DNA from: Streptomyces fragilis
GTDB taxonomy: Bacteria > Actinomycetota > Actinomycetes > Streptomycetales > Streptomycetaceae
DNA length: 64,000 nucleotides
NCBI RefSeq assembly: GCF_003112515.1
Contig: NZ_BEVZ01000002.1
Location: 1,178,001 to 1,242,000, forward strand
Direction of reading: 5' to 3'
Shown here: piece by piece, positions 54,870 to 64,000 of the stretch
How positions within the stretch are numbered: position 1 is the stretch's first letter
Layout: every line of letters begins with the position of its first letter
The notes under the pieces: model-generated
Database searches by the model: none
Seen by the model: only the letters and a program-made list of their open reading frames with translations
Told to the model about the DNA's origin: nothing
Translations under genes and position numbers: made by a program

Positions 54870-55496
54870 TCAGTACGCGCTGTTGACGTTGTCGATGGAG
54901 CCGTACTTGTCGGCCGCGTAGTTGGCGGCGGCGGTGATGTTGGAGACCGGGTTCCAGATGTCGTGGGGGGTGCCTTCGACGTGGTAGGCCTCGAAGGTCG
55001 GCGGGATCACCTGGAGCAGGCCCTTGGACGGGATGCCGTTGATGGCGTTGATGTCCCAGTCGTTGATGGCCTTCGGGTTGCCCGAGGACTCACGGATGAT
55101 GTTCTTGTGCAGCCCGTGGTAGGTGCCCGGGATGCCCTTCTCGTGCATGATGTCGAGCGACTCGCGGATCCAGCCGTCGAGGTTGTCCGGGTAGACCTTC
55201 TTCTCGGTCTTCTGCGACGACACCGGCTTCTTGTAGGCCACCTGCTGGACCTCGACGCGGTCCGCGGAGCGGCTCACGGAGTCGGCGGTGCGCTCCCCGG
55301 CGGCCTTGTCCGTGACGGCGGACAGGGAAGTGGTCGCGGCAACGGGCGCGGGCTTGGCGGCGGCCTGGGCCGGCTGCTGGTCCGCGGTCGCGGCGAGACC
55401 GAAGGTGGTGGTCGCGGCGAGCGCGGCGAAACCGCCGGCGACAGCCATCTTCTGGATCTTGGCGGGAGCAGGGGCGGTGAAGGTGAAGCTACGCAT
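54870..55496 (-). CDS. Secreted transglycosylase (SLT-domain) protein
   Basis: 208 residues from the ATG at 55496 (AGAGG upstream). An N-terminal export signal (KIQKMAVAGGFAALAATTTF), a linker of about 70 residues, then a C-terminal lysozyme-like SLT domain: IIRESSGNPKAINDWDINAI with the catalytic Glu, KGLLQVIPPTFEAYHVEGTP and ITAAANYAADKYGS. It should cleave peptidoglycan glycan strands during growth or spore germination. The gene is monocistronic with a structured leader. Confidence 0.92.
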   Translation of the reverse strand: MRSFTFTAPAPAKIQKMAVAGGFAALAATTTFGLAATADQQPAQAAAKPAPVAATTSLSAVTDKAAGERTADSVSRSADRVEVQQVAYKKPVSSQKTEKKVYPDNLDGWIRESLDIMHEKGIPGTYHGLHKNIIRESSGNPKAINDWDINAINGIPSKGLLQVIPPTFEAYHVEGTPHDIWNPVSNITAAANYAADKYGSIDNVNSAY

Positions 55497-55654
55497 GGGG
55501 CACCTCTTCGACTTGGCGCGGGAGTCGCTCCTCGGTCGGTGTCCGCTCGCTGCGGACCGGGGGTGCCCTCATTGGCACGGGGGTGCCGCGGTCGGAAGAC
55601 GCGGCTCGCTGAGCGACGAGTGCAATTCTTAGCGGCGGTGAAATCGCAAAGCAA
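55497..55654 (-). promoter_or_regulatory. Promoter and structured leader of the SLT-domain gene
   Basis: A possible promoter, TTGCTT (55654-55649), 17 bases, TAAGAAT (55631-55625), precedes a leader of about 120 bases. The leader contains the hairpin GTCCGCAGCGAGCGGAC (55557-55541) and repeated GCACCCCCG segments. Genes of this type in Streptomyces can carry a c-di-AMP (ydaO) riboswitch, but its conserved core is not visible here. Confidence 0.35.
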
Positions 55655-56132
55655 AGATGTGATCTACGAAGCCGGGTCGTAGACAACTGCCGTCCGTTTC
55701 CCCGTGAGGGCATGTTTTCGCTGGTCAAAAGGTTCTGGTGAACCGCTCGCGTCTTCTGGCGTCGTTCGTACGTGACGCGCGCCCCATGCGCGCCCTCACA
55801 ACAGCGAAGCCTTCTCGTCGCGCGGAGTCGCCGAAGCGATGCTCTCCGTCAGGGCTGTGTGCGGCGGTGTGCGGGCGAGGGGTGTATCAACTCGCGCCGG
55901 GCGCGCTCCCCATGGTGCGGACGTGAAGTTGGCGTGAAGCAGCTGTGGCGGAGTGGGGATCGCATTCGTGCAACTCTCTTGCCACGCGCCCCCTTCGTCG
56001 TGACGATTGCGTGAAGAAGGTCTTCACGTCGCGTTTGCCTGAAGTGCGTGACGTGTGCTGATCCGCCGTGTCCGACCACCCGGCGGTGCTCCGGCGCGGG
56101 GGGATTCCGCCGTGCCCTGAAGCGGAGGAATC
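55655..56132. other. Intergenic region with an inverted repeat before the PhoD-like gene
   Basis: About 480 bases with no gene seen. At 56011-56027 there is a perfect repeat GTGAAGA-AGG-TCTTCAC, about 105 bases before the PhoD-like start, which may be an operator. AGCGGAGGAATC just before 56133 is the ribosome site. Confidence 0.45.
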
Positions 56133-58754
56133 ATGGGGGATTCGGGGGTCGGCGGCAGCGTGCCCGCACTGCCGTCGCTGGACGTCGAGAAGCTGCCGCT
56201 GGTGCTGGCCGGCCCGATGGTCCGACGGGTGGACGAGGCGGGCGTGACCGTCTTCTTCGTGCTCAAGGCCGCCCGCAAGGTGACGCTGGAGGTGTTCACC
56301 GGGAGCAGCGGACCGCTGCCGGAGCCGGTGGCCCGCGGCACCGCCGTCACCGCGCGGATCGGCGAGCACCTGCACGTCGTGGCGGTCACCGCCCGCCCCG
56401 CGTCCGCCGGCGCGCTCCGGCCGGGGACCGTGCACCGGTACACCGCGCGGTTCTCCGCGGACACCGCCGCCCCGGACACGCCGGTCCCGGCCGGTGCGCC
56501 CGGTCTGTTCAGCGACGGCGTCGTCCACGCCAAGGGTGACCAGGCGCGCGGACGCCTGCTCTACGGTGACGGCGCGCCCGACCAGCCGAGCTTCGTCACC
56601 CCGCCCGACCACCCCTCGAAGCTGCGCTTCTTCCACGCCTCCTGCCGCAAACCGCACGGTCCGGGGCTGGACGCCCTGGCCGTCCTCGACCAGGTCCTCG
56701 CGGCCGACATCGGCAAGCCCGCCCACCGTCCGCAGCAGCTCTTCCTCACCGGCGACCAGATCTACGCCGACGACGTCGCCGAGGTCCTGCTGCACATGTG
56801 CACGCAGTACGGCCGTGTCCTGCTCGGCCGGGACGAGACCTTCCCGACCCTGCCCCGGGAGCACCGGCTGCTGCTGATGAAGCCCGGCAAGCGGCAGCAG
56901 CTCACCGTCGAGGACTTCCACCTCACCAGCGACGTCGGGCACTCGCACCTGCTCACCCTCGGTGAGTTCTATGTCATGTACCTGCTGTGCTGGTCGGACG
57001 CCCTGTGGCCCGAGGGATTCGACCTGCGCCTGCTCTTCCCGGAGTTCTACGAGGACGACCACCGGACCATCGGCAGCCCGCACCCGGACGAGGCCGACAA
57101 GCTCTGGTTCGTGTACTCCTTCCGCAAGAAGTCGCTGGGCGTCTACAAGGACTTCCTCGACCGGTGCGGCAACGTCAGGAACTTCCGCGAGACCCTCCCC
57201 GACGTGCGGAGGGCGCTCGCCAACACCGCGACCTACATGATGTTCGACGACCACGAGATCACCGACGACTGGTACATCGCCTCCTCCTGGGTCGACGACG
57301 TCTGCTCCACCGACCACGGCCGGCGGTTCCTCGCCAACGGTCTGGCCGCCTACGCGGTCTTCCAGCACTGGGGCAACGTCCCGGCGGCCTTCGGGCCGGG
57401 ACCCGAGGGGGAGGCCGGACGTGAGCTGCTGACCGCCCTGGCCCAGCCCGACCACACCGCGCCCGGCCCGGCCGCCGTGATCGCCCGCCGCACCGGGGTG
57501 CCCAGCGGCACCGCCTCCGGCCGCATGGTGCGGCAGGACGGCTCCCTGCCCTGGCACTACGGCGTCGACTGGCCCGCCCACCAGCTCGTCGCCGTGGACA
57601 CCCGCACCCAGCGCGTCTTCCGCGGCGGCCCCAAGGACTCGCCGGCGCTCATCTGGTCCGACGCGTCATACGAGGCCATGCTGGAGTCCGCGCCCGACCG
57701 GGGCACGGAGAAGGTCACCGTGCTGCTGTCGCCCTGCCCGGTGCTCGGCCACCCGCTGATCGAGGAGATCGCCCAGCCGGCCATCCGGAAGTACATGGAG
57801 ACCGGCTACCTCTGGCAGGACGTCGAGGCCTGGAGCCACGACGAGGACGCCTTCCAGAAGTTCGTCGCCCGCCTCCTCGGCCAGGCCGCACCCGGTCCCG
57901 ACGGCGTCCGCCGGCGCCGGGTGATCTCCCTCGGCGGCGACGTGCACTACGGATTCGCCGTCCGCATGCGCTACGGGGCCACCCACGCCTACAAGGCGCC
58001 CGAGGGCAAGGTGCGCGGCGTCCTGGCCCAGCTCACCGCCAGCTCCCTCAAGAACGAGGCGGGCGGCACCAGGTTCCTGCAGAACCTCGGCTACGCCCTC
58101 ACCTCGCCCCGGGCCACCCACCTCGGCTGGAACGTACCGCCGGGCGGAAGGATCGCCGTCGACGTGGAAGGGCTGCCCGGTGACCCCCCGCAGCGCACGC
58201 TCCTCACCAGGTCGCCCGGCATCGTCAAACCGCCGCGCGGACGGAAGGTGCTGAGCCCCGACCCCCACTGGGAGTGCCTGTACGAGTACTTCCAGCACGA
58301 CGACCCCATGGCCGAACCCCGCCCCCGCGCGACGATCCCCGTCGCGTTCCCGCCCGACGATCCGAGCCAGGCCGTCGCCGACTACGCCGCCGCCTCCGGC
58401 AACCACTTCTCCTACCTGGTGAAGGGCACCGGGCGGGCGATCGTCGGACACAACAACATCGGCGAGGTCACCTTCACCTGGGGCGCCGGCGACGACAAGT
58501 CCGTGCGCCAGACCCTGTGGTGGCGGTTCGACGGGCAGAGGACGGCCGCCCCGCTCACCCGCTTCGTCCTCCCGCTGCCCCTCGGACCCGACACTGCCCC
58601 GCTCACCCCGGACGCCCCCGCCCCCGGCGCCCACGGCACCGCCCCGGAGGCCGCGCCGTCGACCGGCCCGGAACCGGCGCCGCCGACCGGCCAGGAAGCC
58701 GCGCCGTCGGCCGGCCCGGAGAGCCTCCTCGCGAACGAAGGGACGCAGGCATGA
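56133..58754 (+). CDS. Cytoplasmic PhoD-like metallophosphatase
   Basis: 873 residues from the ATG at 56133 (GGAGG upstream). The metal-binding PhoD motifs are present: FLTGDQIYADD (about 202-212), MMFDDHEITDDW (about 368-379) and SLGGDVHYGF (about 598-607). There is no Sec or Tat signal peptide, unlike classical PhoD alkaline phosphatases, so it is expected in the cytoplasm. The family length is often 500-600; the extra length comes from an N-terminal beta domain of about 150 residues and a Pro/Ala-rich tail. It probably cleaves phosphodiesters or phosphomonoesters. It is coupled to the DUF6603-like gene by a 4-base overlap. Confidence 0.85.
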   Translation: MGDSGVGGSVPALPSLDVEKLPLVLAGPMVRRVDEAGVTVFFVLKAARKVTLEVFTGSSGPLPEPVARGTAVTARIGEHLHVVAVTARPASAGALRPGTVHRYTARFSADTAAPDTPVPAGAPGLFSDGVVHAKGDQARGRLLYGDGAPDQPSFVTPPDHPSKLRFFHASCRKPHGPGLDALAVLDQVLAADIGKPAHRPQQLFLTGDQIYADDVAEVLLHMCTQYGRVLLGRDETFPTLPREHRLLLMKPGKRQQLTVEDFHLTSDVGHSHLLTLGEFYVMYLLCWSDALWPEGFDLRLLFPEFYEDDHRTIGSPHPDEADKLWFVYSFRKKSLGVYKDFLDRCGNVRNFRETLPDVRRALANTATYMMFDDHEITDDWYIASSWVDDVCSTDHGRRFLANGLAAYAVFQHWGNVPAAFGPGPEGEAGRELLTALAQPDHTAPGPAAVIARRTGVPSGTASGRMVRQDGSLPWHYGVDWPAHQLVAVDTRTQRVFRGGPKDSPALIWSDASYEAMLESAPDRGTEKVTVLLSPCPVLGHPLIEEIAQPAIRKYMETGYLWQDVEAWSHDEDAFQKFVARLLGQAAPGPDGVRRRRVISLGGDVHYGFAVRMRYGATHAYKAPEGKVRGVLAQLTASSLKNEAGGTRFLQNLGYALTSPRATHLGWNVPPGGRIAVDVEGLPGDPPQRTLLTRSPGIVKPPRGRKVLSPDPHWECLYEYFQHDDPMAEPRPRATIPVAFPPDDPSQAVADYAAASGNHFSYLVKGTGRAIVGHNNIGEVTFTWGAGDDKSVRQTLWWRFDGQRTAAPLTRFVLPLPLGPDTAPLTPDAPAPGAHGTAPEAAPSTGPEPAPPTGQEAAPSAGPESLLANEGTQA

Positions 58755-61700
58755 CCACCCCGCAGGAGAACCCTCCCGCCTCCCAGGAACAGCCCGCCGA
58801 GGTCACCGACGGCCAGTCCGCCCTGGTGGAGGAGGTGCTGCGGCTGATCGAGCCGCTCACCGACGCCGCCGCCAACCCGATGGCGCTGGCCCGCCTCCTC
58901 GCCGCCACCGGCTGGCGGCCCGAGGCCGCCGGGGACGACGCCGGGGAACAGGTGGCCGGCTGGCTCGAGGACGTCGCCGGGGTGGTCGGCTCCCTCCAGC
59001 AGGCCGTGGAGAACCCGCCGCAGGACCTCGACGGTCTCAAGGAGCTGCTCGAGACGGTGGGCCGAGCCGTCCAGGTGGTGCGCACCGTCCCGCCCGCGCT
59101 CGGCGACCTCGACCCCGGCCGGTTCGCCGAGGACGTCGTCCAGCACCTGGTCACCGACTGGCTCCGGCTCCACCACCCCCTGCTGCGCTCCGTCCTCCTG
59201 CTGCTCGGCGTGCTCGTCGAGGAGGACCCCGCCTCCGGTGGAGCGGCGGGGGAGACCGTGACCGGCGCCGAGGGCGCCGCCGTCCGCGTCCCCGTCGCCC
59301 GGGACAGACTGCGCCCGGAACGGCTCGTGGAACTGGTCCGCGACCCGGTCGGAGTGCTCCGCGCCGCCTACCTGCCGGACGGACCGCTCGACGAGGAGGG
59401 CGCCGACGCCCTCGCCGCGCTCCTGCTGCCCCGCCTCGCCGACCTGCTGCGCGCGCTCGGCGTCGGCGACGTGCTGGCCGGACTCGGCGACACCACCCAC
59501 ACCGATCTGACGCCCGCCTCGGTGGCCCTCGGCCGCCGGATGCTCACCTTCCAGCTCCCGGTGCAGCCCTCCGGCCCGGTCACCGGCACGGCCGCCACCC
59601 TCGGTGCCACCCTCGGCATCGGCTCCGCGACCACCGGCGACCTCGGCGTCGTCCTCGTGCCGCGCGGATCCGCCACCCTCCAGCGGCAGTTCGGGGAGTG
59701 GGTGCTGCGCGCGGACCTGGCGGGGGCGGGCCCGGCCGTCGCGCTCGGCCCGGGCGGCGTCACCTTCTCCGGGGGCGCTCCCACCGGCGGACGCGCCGAA
59801 CTCTGCCTGGAGCTGCGCAAGGGAGACCCCTCGGGCGGCGGCCAGGAGCCGCCCGCCCTGCTGCTGGGCAGCGCCGACGGCACCCGGCTGGAGATCGGCG
59901 CCTTCCGTGCCTGGATACGCGCCGTCCTCGAACAGGGCCGACCCGGGGAGCCCGACCCCTCCGACGTCGAGATCGGCGTCGGAGCCGACAAGGCCGCCGT
60001 GGTCGTCGCCGGCGGCGACGGCGACGGATTCCTCGCCTCCGTCCTGCCCGCCGACGGACTGCGCACCGAGTTCGCCCTCGGCCTGCGCTGGTCCCGCCGC
60101 AGAGGCCTGACCTTCACCGGATCCGGCGGCCTGGACGCCGTCCTGCCGGTCAACGCCCGCCTCGGTCCCGTCGAACTCGTCTCCGTCCAGCTCGAGTTGC
60201 ATGCCGACGCGGAGGACGAGGAACTCACCGCGCGGGTCGGCGCGACCGCACGGATCACCCTGGGCCCGGTCACCGCCACCGTGGAAGGGATCGGGCTGGA
60301 GGCCGGCCTGTCCGCCCGGGACGGCAACCTCGGCCCGGTCGGCCTCGGCGCCGGCTTCGCCCCGCCCAAGGGCGCCGCGCTCAAGGTCGCCGCCGGCCCC
60401 GTCACCGGCGGCGGCTACCTCTTCTTCGACCGGGCCAAGGAGGAGTACGCGGGCGTCCTCGCCCTCCAGCTGGAGAGCATCGCGCTGACCGCCGTCGGCC
60501 TGCTCACCACCCGGATGCCCGACGGGACGGACGGCTTCTCGCTGCTCATCCTGGTGTGCGCCGAATTCACCCCGATCCAGCTCGGGTTCGGCTTCACCCT
60601 CAACGGCGTCGGCGGCCTGATCGGCGTCAACCGCTCCGTCTCGGTGGACACCCTGCGGGCCGGCGTCCGCACCAAGGCACTCGATTCCGTCCTCTTCCCG
60701 CACGACCCGCTGGCCCGCGCCCCCGAGATCGCCGCCACCCTCGGCGCCGTCTTCCCGCCCACCCCCGGCCGGCACGTCGTCGGCCCGATGGCGCGGATCG
60801 GCTGGGGCACGCCCACACTGCTCACCCTCGACCTCGCCCTGCTGCTCGAACTGCCCACGCCGGTACGGCTGGTGCTGCTCGGCAGGCTGCGGATGGCGCT
60901 GCCCACCGAGGAACGGGCCGTGGTGGTCGTCAACATGGACGTCCTCGGAGTGATCGACTTCGAGCGGGGCGAGGCGTCCGTCGACGCCACCCTGTACGAC
61001 TCGCGGATCGCCGCCTTCGCGCTCACCGGCGACATGGCGATGCGGGCCCGCTGGAAGGGCGAGAGCAACTTCGCGCTGTCGGCCGGCGGGTTCCATCCGC
61101 GCTTCCAGCGCCCGGAGGGGTTCCCGGAGCTGCGCCGCCTGGCGATCTCCCTGCTGAACGGCGACAACCCCCGGCTGCGGCTGGAGGCGTACTTCGCGCT
61201 CACCTCCAACACCGTGCAGTTCGGCGCCCGCCTGGAGCTCTACGCGGCCGCGCTCGGCTTCAGCATCGACGGGATGCTGTCCTTCGACGCCCTGGTGCAG
61301 CTCGAACCGTTCGGCTTCCAGGTCGACATCGGCGGACGCCTCACCCTCAAACGGGGCAGCCGCACCCTGATGGGCGTCGGCGTGGAGGTCGCGCTGACCG
61401 GTCCCACCCCCTGGCACGTGCGCGGCAAGGCCCGCTTCGAGATCCTCTTCTTCAGCGGTGAGATCAGCTTCGACCGCACCTTCGGCGCGCGGGGCACTCC
61501 CGCGGCACTGCCCGCGGCGGTCGACGTGGCCGCCAAGGTCGAGGAGGCGATGGCCGACCCGCGCAACTGGACCGCCCAGCTCACCGGGCCCGGCCGCACC
61601 GTCGTCACCCTCCGGCAACTTCCGGACGCCGACCAGCAGTTGATCGTGCACCCGCTCGGCGGGCTGTCGTTCACCCAGCGGATCGCCCCGCTCGGGCTCA

Positions 61701-62569
61701 CCCTGCAGCGGTTCGGCGGGGCGCCCGTGACGGGCGCCCGCCGACTCGACCTCGACCCCGAGCTCACCGTCGAGGACGCCGACCCCGCCACGGCCACCGC
61801 GCCGGTCCCGCTGCGGCTCACCCCCACCCGGGACCACTTCGCGCCCGCCCAGTTCCTCGACCTGACCGACGAGGAGAAGCTCTCCGCGCCCTCCTTCGAA
61901 CGACTGGTGGCCGGCGGCACCGCCGAGGGGGCGCTCGCCGCCGACCGGGAGCACGACGGGGTGCACGGTTCCGTGCTCGGCTACGAGGAGGTCGTGGTGG
62001 ACGGCCCGCACCGCACCGCCACCACCACCGTGGCGGCCGCGTTCGCGAGGAGCGGGTCGGCAGGACCTCTGACCGGAGCCGACCCCCTGACCGGAGCCGG
62101 GCCCTCGACCGGTGCCGAGCCCCTGACCGCGGCCGCCCTGCGCACCGCGGCCTCCCCGGCCGCCCGCGCCGCCACCCGCCGCACCGGACGGCAGGGCTTC
62201 GCCGCCCGCCCCCGGGTCCTCGGCGTGCGCGACACCGGATGGGCGGTCCTCGCAGCGGACGCCGCCGTCCCGGCCGCCCGCACGGCCCGCGCCACCGGGG
62301 CACCGGCCCCGGTCCGTGCCGCCACCTGGGCGGAGGCCGCCGAACTGCGCCGTGACCTCCGCCGGTCCGGTGGCCACGACCTGCGGCTCGTCCCCGACAC
62401 GCCGGACTTCGCCGCCCCGGACCTCACGGCCCCGGACCTCACGGCCCCGGACCTCACGGCGGTCGACGACCGCGGTACCCGGACCGCCGCCGGGCGGACC
62501 CCCAGGGGCGCGAAGACCGCAGAGCCTCACCACAAGACCGACGAGAACCCCGCCGGAGGCACCCGTTGA
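58751..62569 (+). CDS. Giant DUF6603-like protein, unknown function
   Basis: 1272 residues from the ATG at 58751. Residues about 20-200 are helical. Residues about 260-1000 are a long run of amphipathic beta strands with repeating Gly-rich turns (LGLRWSRRRGLTFTGSGGLD, GLGAGFAPPKGAALKVAAGP, LGFGFTLNGVGGLIGVNRSV, YALTSN-like YFALTSNTVQFGARLELYA). This pattern recalls DUF6603 proteins and, loosely, bridge-like lipid-transfer proteins or porin-like barrels. Residues about 1050-1272 are acidic and Thr/Ala-rich with short tandem repeats. No signal peptide. It is coupled both to the phosphatase before it and to the gene after it. Confidence 0.75.
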   Translation: MTTPQENPPASQEQPAEVTDGQSALVEEVLRLIEPLTDAAANPMALARLLAATGWRPEAAGDDAGEQVAGWLEDVAGVVGSLQQAVENPPQDLDGLKELLETVGRAVQVVRTVPPALGDLDPGRFAEDVVQHLVTDWLRLHHPLLRSVLLLLGVLVEEDPASGGAAGETVTGAEGAAVRVPVARDRLRPERLVELVRDPVGVLRAAYLPDGPLDEEGADALAALLLPRLADLLRALGVGDVLAGLGDTTHTDLTPASVALGRRMLTFQLPVQPSGPVTGTAATLGATLGIGSATTGDLGVVLVPRGSATLQRQFGEWVLRADLAGAGPAVALGPGGVTFSGGAPTGGRAELCLELRKGDPSGGGQEPPALLLGSADGTRLEIGAFRAWIRAVLEQGRPGEPDPSDVEIGVGADKAAVVVAGGDGDGFLASVLPADGLRTEFALGLRWSRRRGLTFTGSGGLDAVLPVNARLGPVELVSVQLELHADAEDEELTARVGATARITLGPVTATVEGIGLEAGLSARDGNLGPVGLGAGFAPPKGAALKVAAGPVTGGGYLFFDRAKEEYAGVLALQLESIALTAVGLLTTRMPDGTDGFSLLILVCAEFTPIQLGFGFTLNGVGGLIGVNRSVSVDTLRAGVRTKALDSVLFPHDPLARAPEIAATLGAVFPPTPGRHVVGPMARIGWGTPTLLTLDLALLLELPTPVRLVLLGRLRMALPTEERAVVVVNMDVLGVIDFERGEASVDATLYDSRIAAFALTGDMAMRARWKGESNFALSAGGFHPRFQRPEGFPELRRLAISLLNGDNPRLRLEAYFALTSNTVQFGARLELYAAALGFSIDGMLSFDALVQLEPFGFQVDIGGRLTLKRGSRTLMGVGVEVALTGPTPWHVRGKARFEILFFSGEISFDRTFGARGTPAALPAAVDVAAKVEEAMADPRNWTAQLTGPGRTVVTLRQLPDADQQLIVHPLGGLSFTQRIAPLGLTLQRFGGAPVTGARRLDLDPELTVEDADPATATAPVPLRLTPTRDHFAPAQFLDLTDEEKLSAPSFERLVAGGTAEGALAADREHDGVHGSVLGYEEVVVDGPHRTATTTVAAAFARSGSAGPLTGADPLTGAGPSTGAEPLTAAALRTAASPAARAATRRTGRQGFAARPRVLGVRDTGWAVLAADAAVPAARTARATGAPAPVRAATWAEAAELRRDLRRSGGHDLRLVPDTPDFAAPDLTAPDLTAPDLTAVDDRGTRTAAGRTPRGAKTAEPHHKTDENPAGGTR
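62414..62458 (+). repeat. Three exact 15-bp repeats near the DUF6603-like C-terminus
   Basis: GCCCCGGACCTCACG three times in frame, coding APDLT repeats. Confidence 0.85.
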
Positions 62570-64000
62570 GCGGCCTTACCTTCCTTTCCTGGGTCCGCGA
62601 AGGACTCGCCGCCGCCGGCGGGGCGCCCGACGCCGGGGCCGGTGACATGGACGCGCGCAACCACGTCGTCCTGCGGCCCCGGCTCACCGGCCGGGCCCCG
62701 GTGGACGTGCCCGCCCGCCTGCTCGGCCCCGGGGACGTCACCGGCGTCGACGCCGCACAGGTCCTGCGGACCTTCCCCGCGCCCGACGCCTCCGACGCGG
62801 AGCCGCACCTGTTCCCCGCCGTCGAGTTCGACCGCCCCGACCTGCCGTGGATGTTCACCCCGGCCGGAGCGGGCGAGCAGGACCGGCTGCGGCCCTGGCT
62901 CGTGCTGGTCGTGGTGGAGGCGGACCGGGCCGCCCTGCTGCCCGCGGCCGCCACCCTGCCCGTGCTGCGCTGCGAGGTCGACCGGCTGCCCGACCTCGCC
63001 CAGTCCTGGGCCTGGGCCCACGCCCAGGTCACCACGGAGGACGGCGACGGCCCGGAGGAGGTGGACCGGCTGCTCGCCGAGGAACCGGAACGCACCCTCT
63101 CGCGGCTGGTCTGCCCACGCCGGCTGCTCCCGCACACCCGGTACCTGGCCGCCGTGGTCCCCGCCTTCGAGGCCGGACGCCTCGCGGGCCTGGGCCTGCC
63201 CGTCCCCGAGGGCCCCCTCACCCCGGCCTGGCCGGCCACCGACGCGTCGGCGGCGGGCGAGCCGGCCGAGATCGACCTGCCCGTCTACCACCACTGGAGC
63301 TTCGGCACCGGCCAGGACGGGGACTTCGAGTCCCTGGTCCGCGCCCTGACCCCGCGCGCCCTCCCCGGCGACGTCGGCACCCGCCCCATGGACGTCGGAG
63401 CCGCCGGACACGGCCTGCCCGCCCTCCCCGGCAAGCACCCCGGCCGCGTCCTCGACCTGGAGGGGGCCCTGCGCGGCGCCGGCACCGACGCCCGGCCCTG
63501 GGACAAGGACACCGCCGCGGCCTTCCGCACCGCCTACACCGACGTGCTCGACACCGGTCCCGACGGGGCGGAACTCACCCCGCCCGTCTACGGCTCCGCC
63601 CAGGCCGGCCGCAAGGAGCTGCCCTCCCCGCAGGCCGGGCCGACCTGGCTGCGGGAACTCAACCTCGACCCCCGGCACCGCGCCGCGGCCGCGCTCGGCG
63701 CCGAGGTGGTGCGCCGTCACCAGGAGGACCTGGTCGCCGCGGCCTGGGACCAGGCGGCCGAGCTGCGGCGCGCCAACGAGACCCTGCGGCTGGGCCAGCT
63801 GGCCCGCACCGTCAGCGACCGGCTGCACCGCCGGCTCCCCGGCGCCGAACCTCTCGGCACCCCGGCCGCCGACGACGCGGCCGACGCGCGGCTCCTGCAG
63901 ATGACCGCCGCCGCCCGCGCCGCCGTGCGGTTCGGCTCCGGCACCGCCGCCGGCGAACTGGCCCGCAACCAGGAGGCCGCCGCCGCCCTCGACCCCGCCC
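62566..64000 (+). CDS. Large protein of unknown function, C-terminus outside window
   Basis: At least 478 residues from a TTG that overlaps the previous stop (TTGA). An ATG 27 codons later is an alternative. It begins SGLTFLSWVREGLAAAGGAP and continues NHVVLRPRLTGRAPVDVPAR. The body is alpha/beta with no recognised motif, and a helical part is rich in Arg/Glu (LRRANETLRLGQLARTVSDR). No signal peptide. It belongs to the phosphatase/DUF6603 operon, which continues past the window. Confidence 0.75.
   Translation, partial: MSGLTFLSWVREGLAAAGGAPDAGAGDMDARNHVVLRPRLTGRAPVDVPARLLGPGDVTGVDAAQVLRTFPAPDASDAEPHLFPAVEFDRPDLPWMFTPAGAGEQDRLRPWLVLVVVEADRAALLPAAATLPVLRCEVDRLPDLAQSWAWAHAQVTTEDGDGPEEVDRLLAEEPERTLSRLVCPRRLLPHTRYLAAVVPAFEAGRLAGLGLPVPEGPLTPAWPATDASAAGEPAEIDLPVYHHWSFGTGQDGDFESLVRALTPRALPGDVGTRPMDVGAAGHGLPALPGKHPGRVLDLEGALRGAGTDARPWDKDTAAAFRTAYTDVLDTGPDGAELTPPVYGSAQAGRKELPSPQAGPTWLRELNLDPRHRAAAALGAEVVRRHQEDLVAAAWDQAAELRRANETLRLGQLARTVSDRLHRRLPGAEPLGTPAADDAADARLLQMTAAARAAVRFGSGTAAGELARNQEAAAALDPA

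Noticed and set aside
55497..55657. c-di-AMP (ydaO) riboswitch upstream of the SLT gene
   Set aside because: The conserved core expected for the family was not visible; only a generic hairpin could be supported.
58412..62533. A 1373-codon leftward open frame opposite the DUF6603-like gene
   Set aside because: It is an antisense shadow caused by high third-position GC; it has shadow-type composition (Gly/Glu/Arg repeats), no ribosome site, and the sense frame has family features.

Overview
The window is very GC-rich, with tightly packed genes, many 4-bp stop/start overlaps (ATGA or GTGA), GTG and TTG starts and long antisense shadow frames. This is typical of a streptomycete. Gene content agrees: a Streptomyces-type contractile injection system (CIS), a small secreted SLT-domain protein, many TetR, HxlR and LuxR regulators, and large secreted beta-propeller proteins. 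No rRNA, tRNA, CRISPR array, transposase or integrase was seen.

Layout. 1-6 kb is a worn accessory stretch: a LuxR-type AAA regulator cut by the window edge, an ltrA pseudogene with an internal deletion, a small membrane protein, an aldehyde dehydrogenase, a short remnant resembling the N-terminus of Hen1, and a lipoprotein with a small partner gene. 6.1-30.7 kb is a near-complete CIS locus. In order it has a membrane-anchored accessory protein (divergent), an atypical NarL/LuxR response regulator, a secreted TolB-like protein, cap (DUF4255), AAA+ ATPase, a divergent DUF4157 effector candidate, sheath, tube, two small assembly proteins, a 1002-residue Ala/Pro-rich protein, a second tube-like protein, a LysM baseplate protein, a VgrG-like spike, a PAAR-like tip, gp25, baseplate J, Cis12 and a zinc-ribbon membrane protein. 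No tail-fibre gene is visible. A secreted phospholipase D-fold enzyme lies convergent to its end.

32.3-41.0 kb is a catabolic island for 3-(3-hydroxyphenyl)propionate-like aromatics. It holds monooxygenase mhpA, an HpaI-type aldolase, an NTF2-like protein, mhpD, mhpC, mhpB and an MFS transporter in one leftward operon, flanked by a short-chain dehydrogenase and a TetR regulator. Similar TTCTAGA-containing elements lie upstream of the operon and of the dehydrogenase, which suggests one regulon. 41-46.7 kb is a mixed region: a small secreted protein, an MFS exporter, a TetR/quinone-reductase pair and a RidA/HxlR pair, each pair with a palindrome between its genes.

46.9-55.5 kb holds a secreted FG-GAP repeat protein, a DUF7336-like protein, an ABC exporter (one ATPase, two permeases) co-transcribed with a two-component system and closed by a strong hairpin, then an SLT-domain secreted protein with its own leader. 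56.1 kb to the end is a translationally coupled operon: a cytoplasmic PhoD-like phosphatase, a 1272-residue DUF6603-like protein and a further large protein of unknown function cut by the window edge. This operon and the DUF4157 effector inside the CIS locus are the least explained parts of the window.
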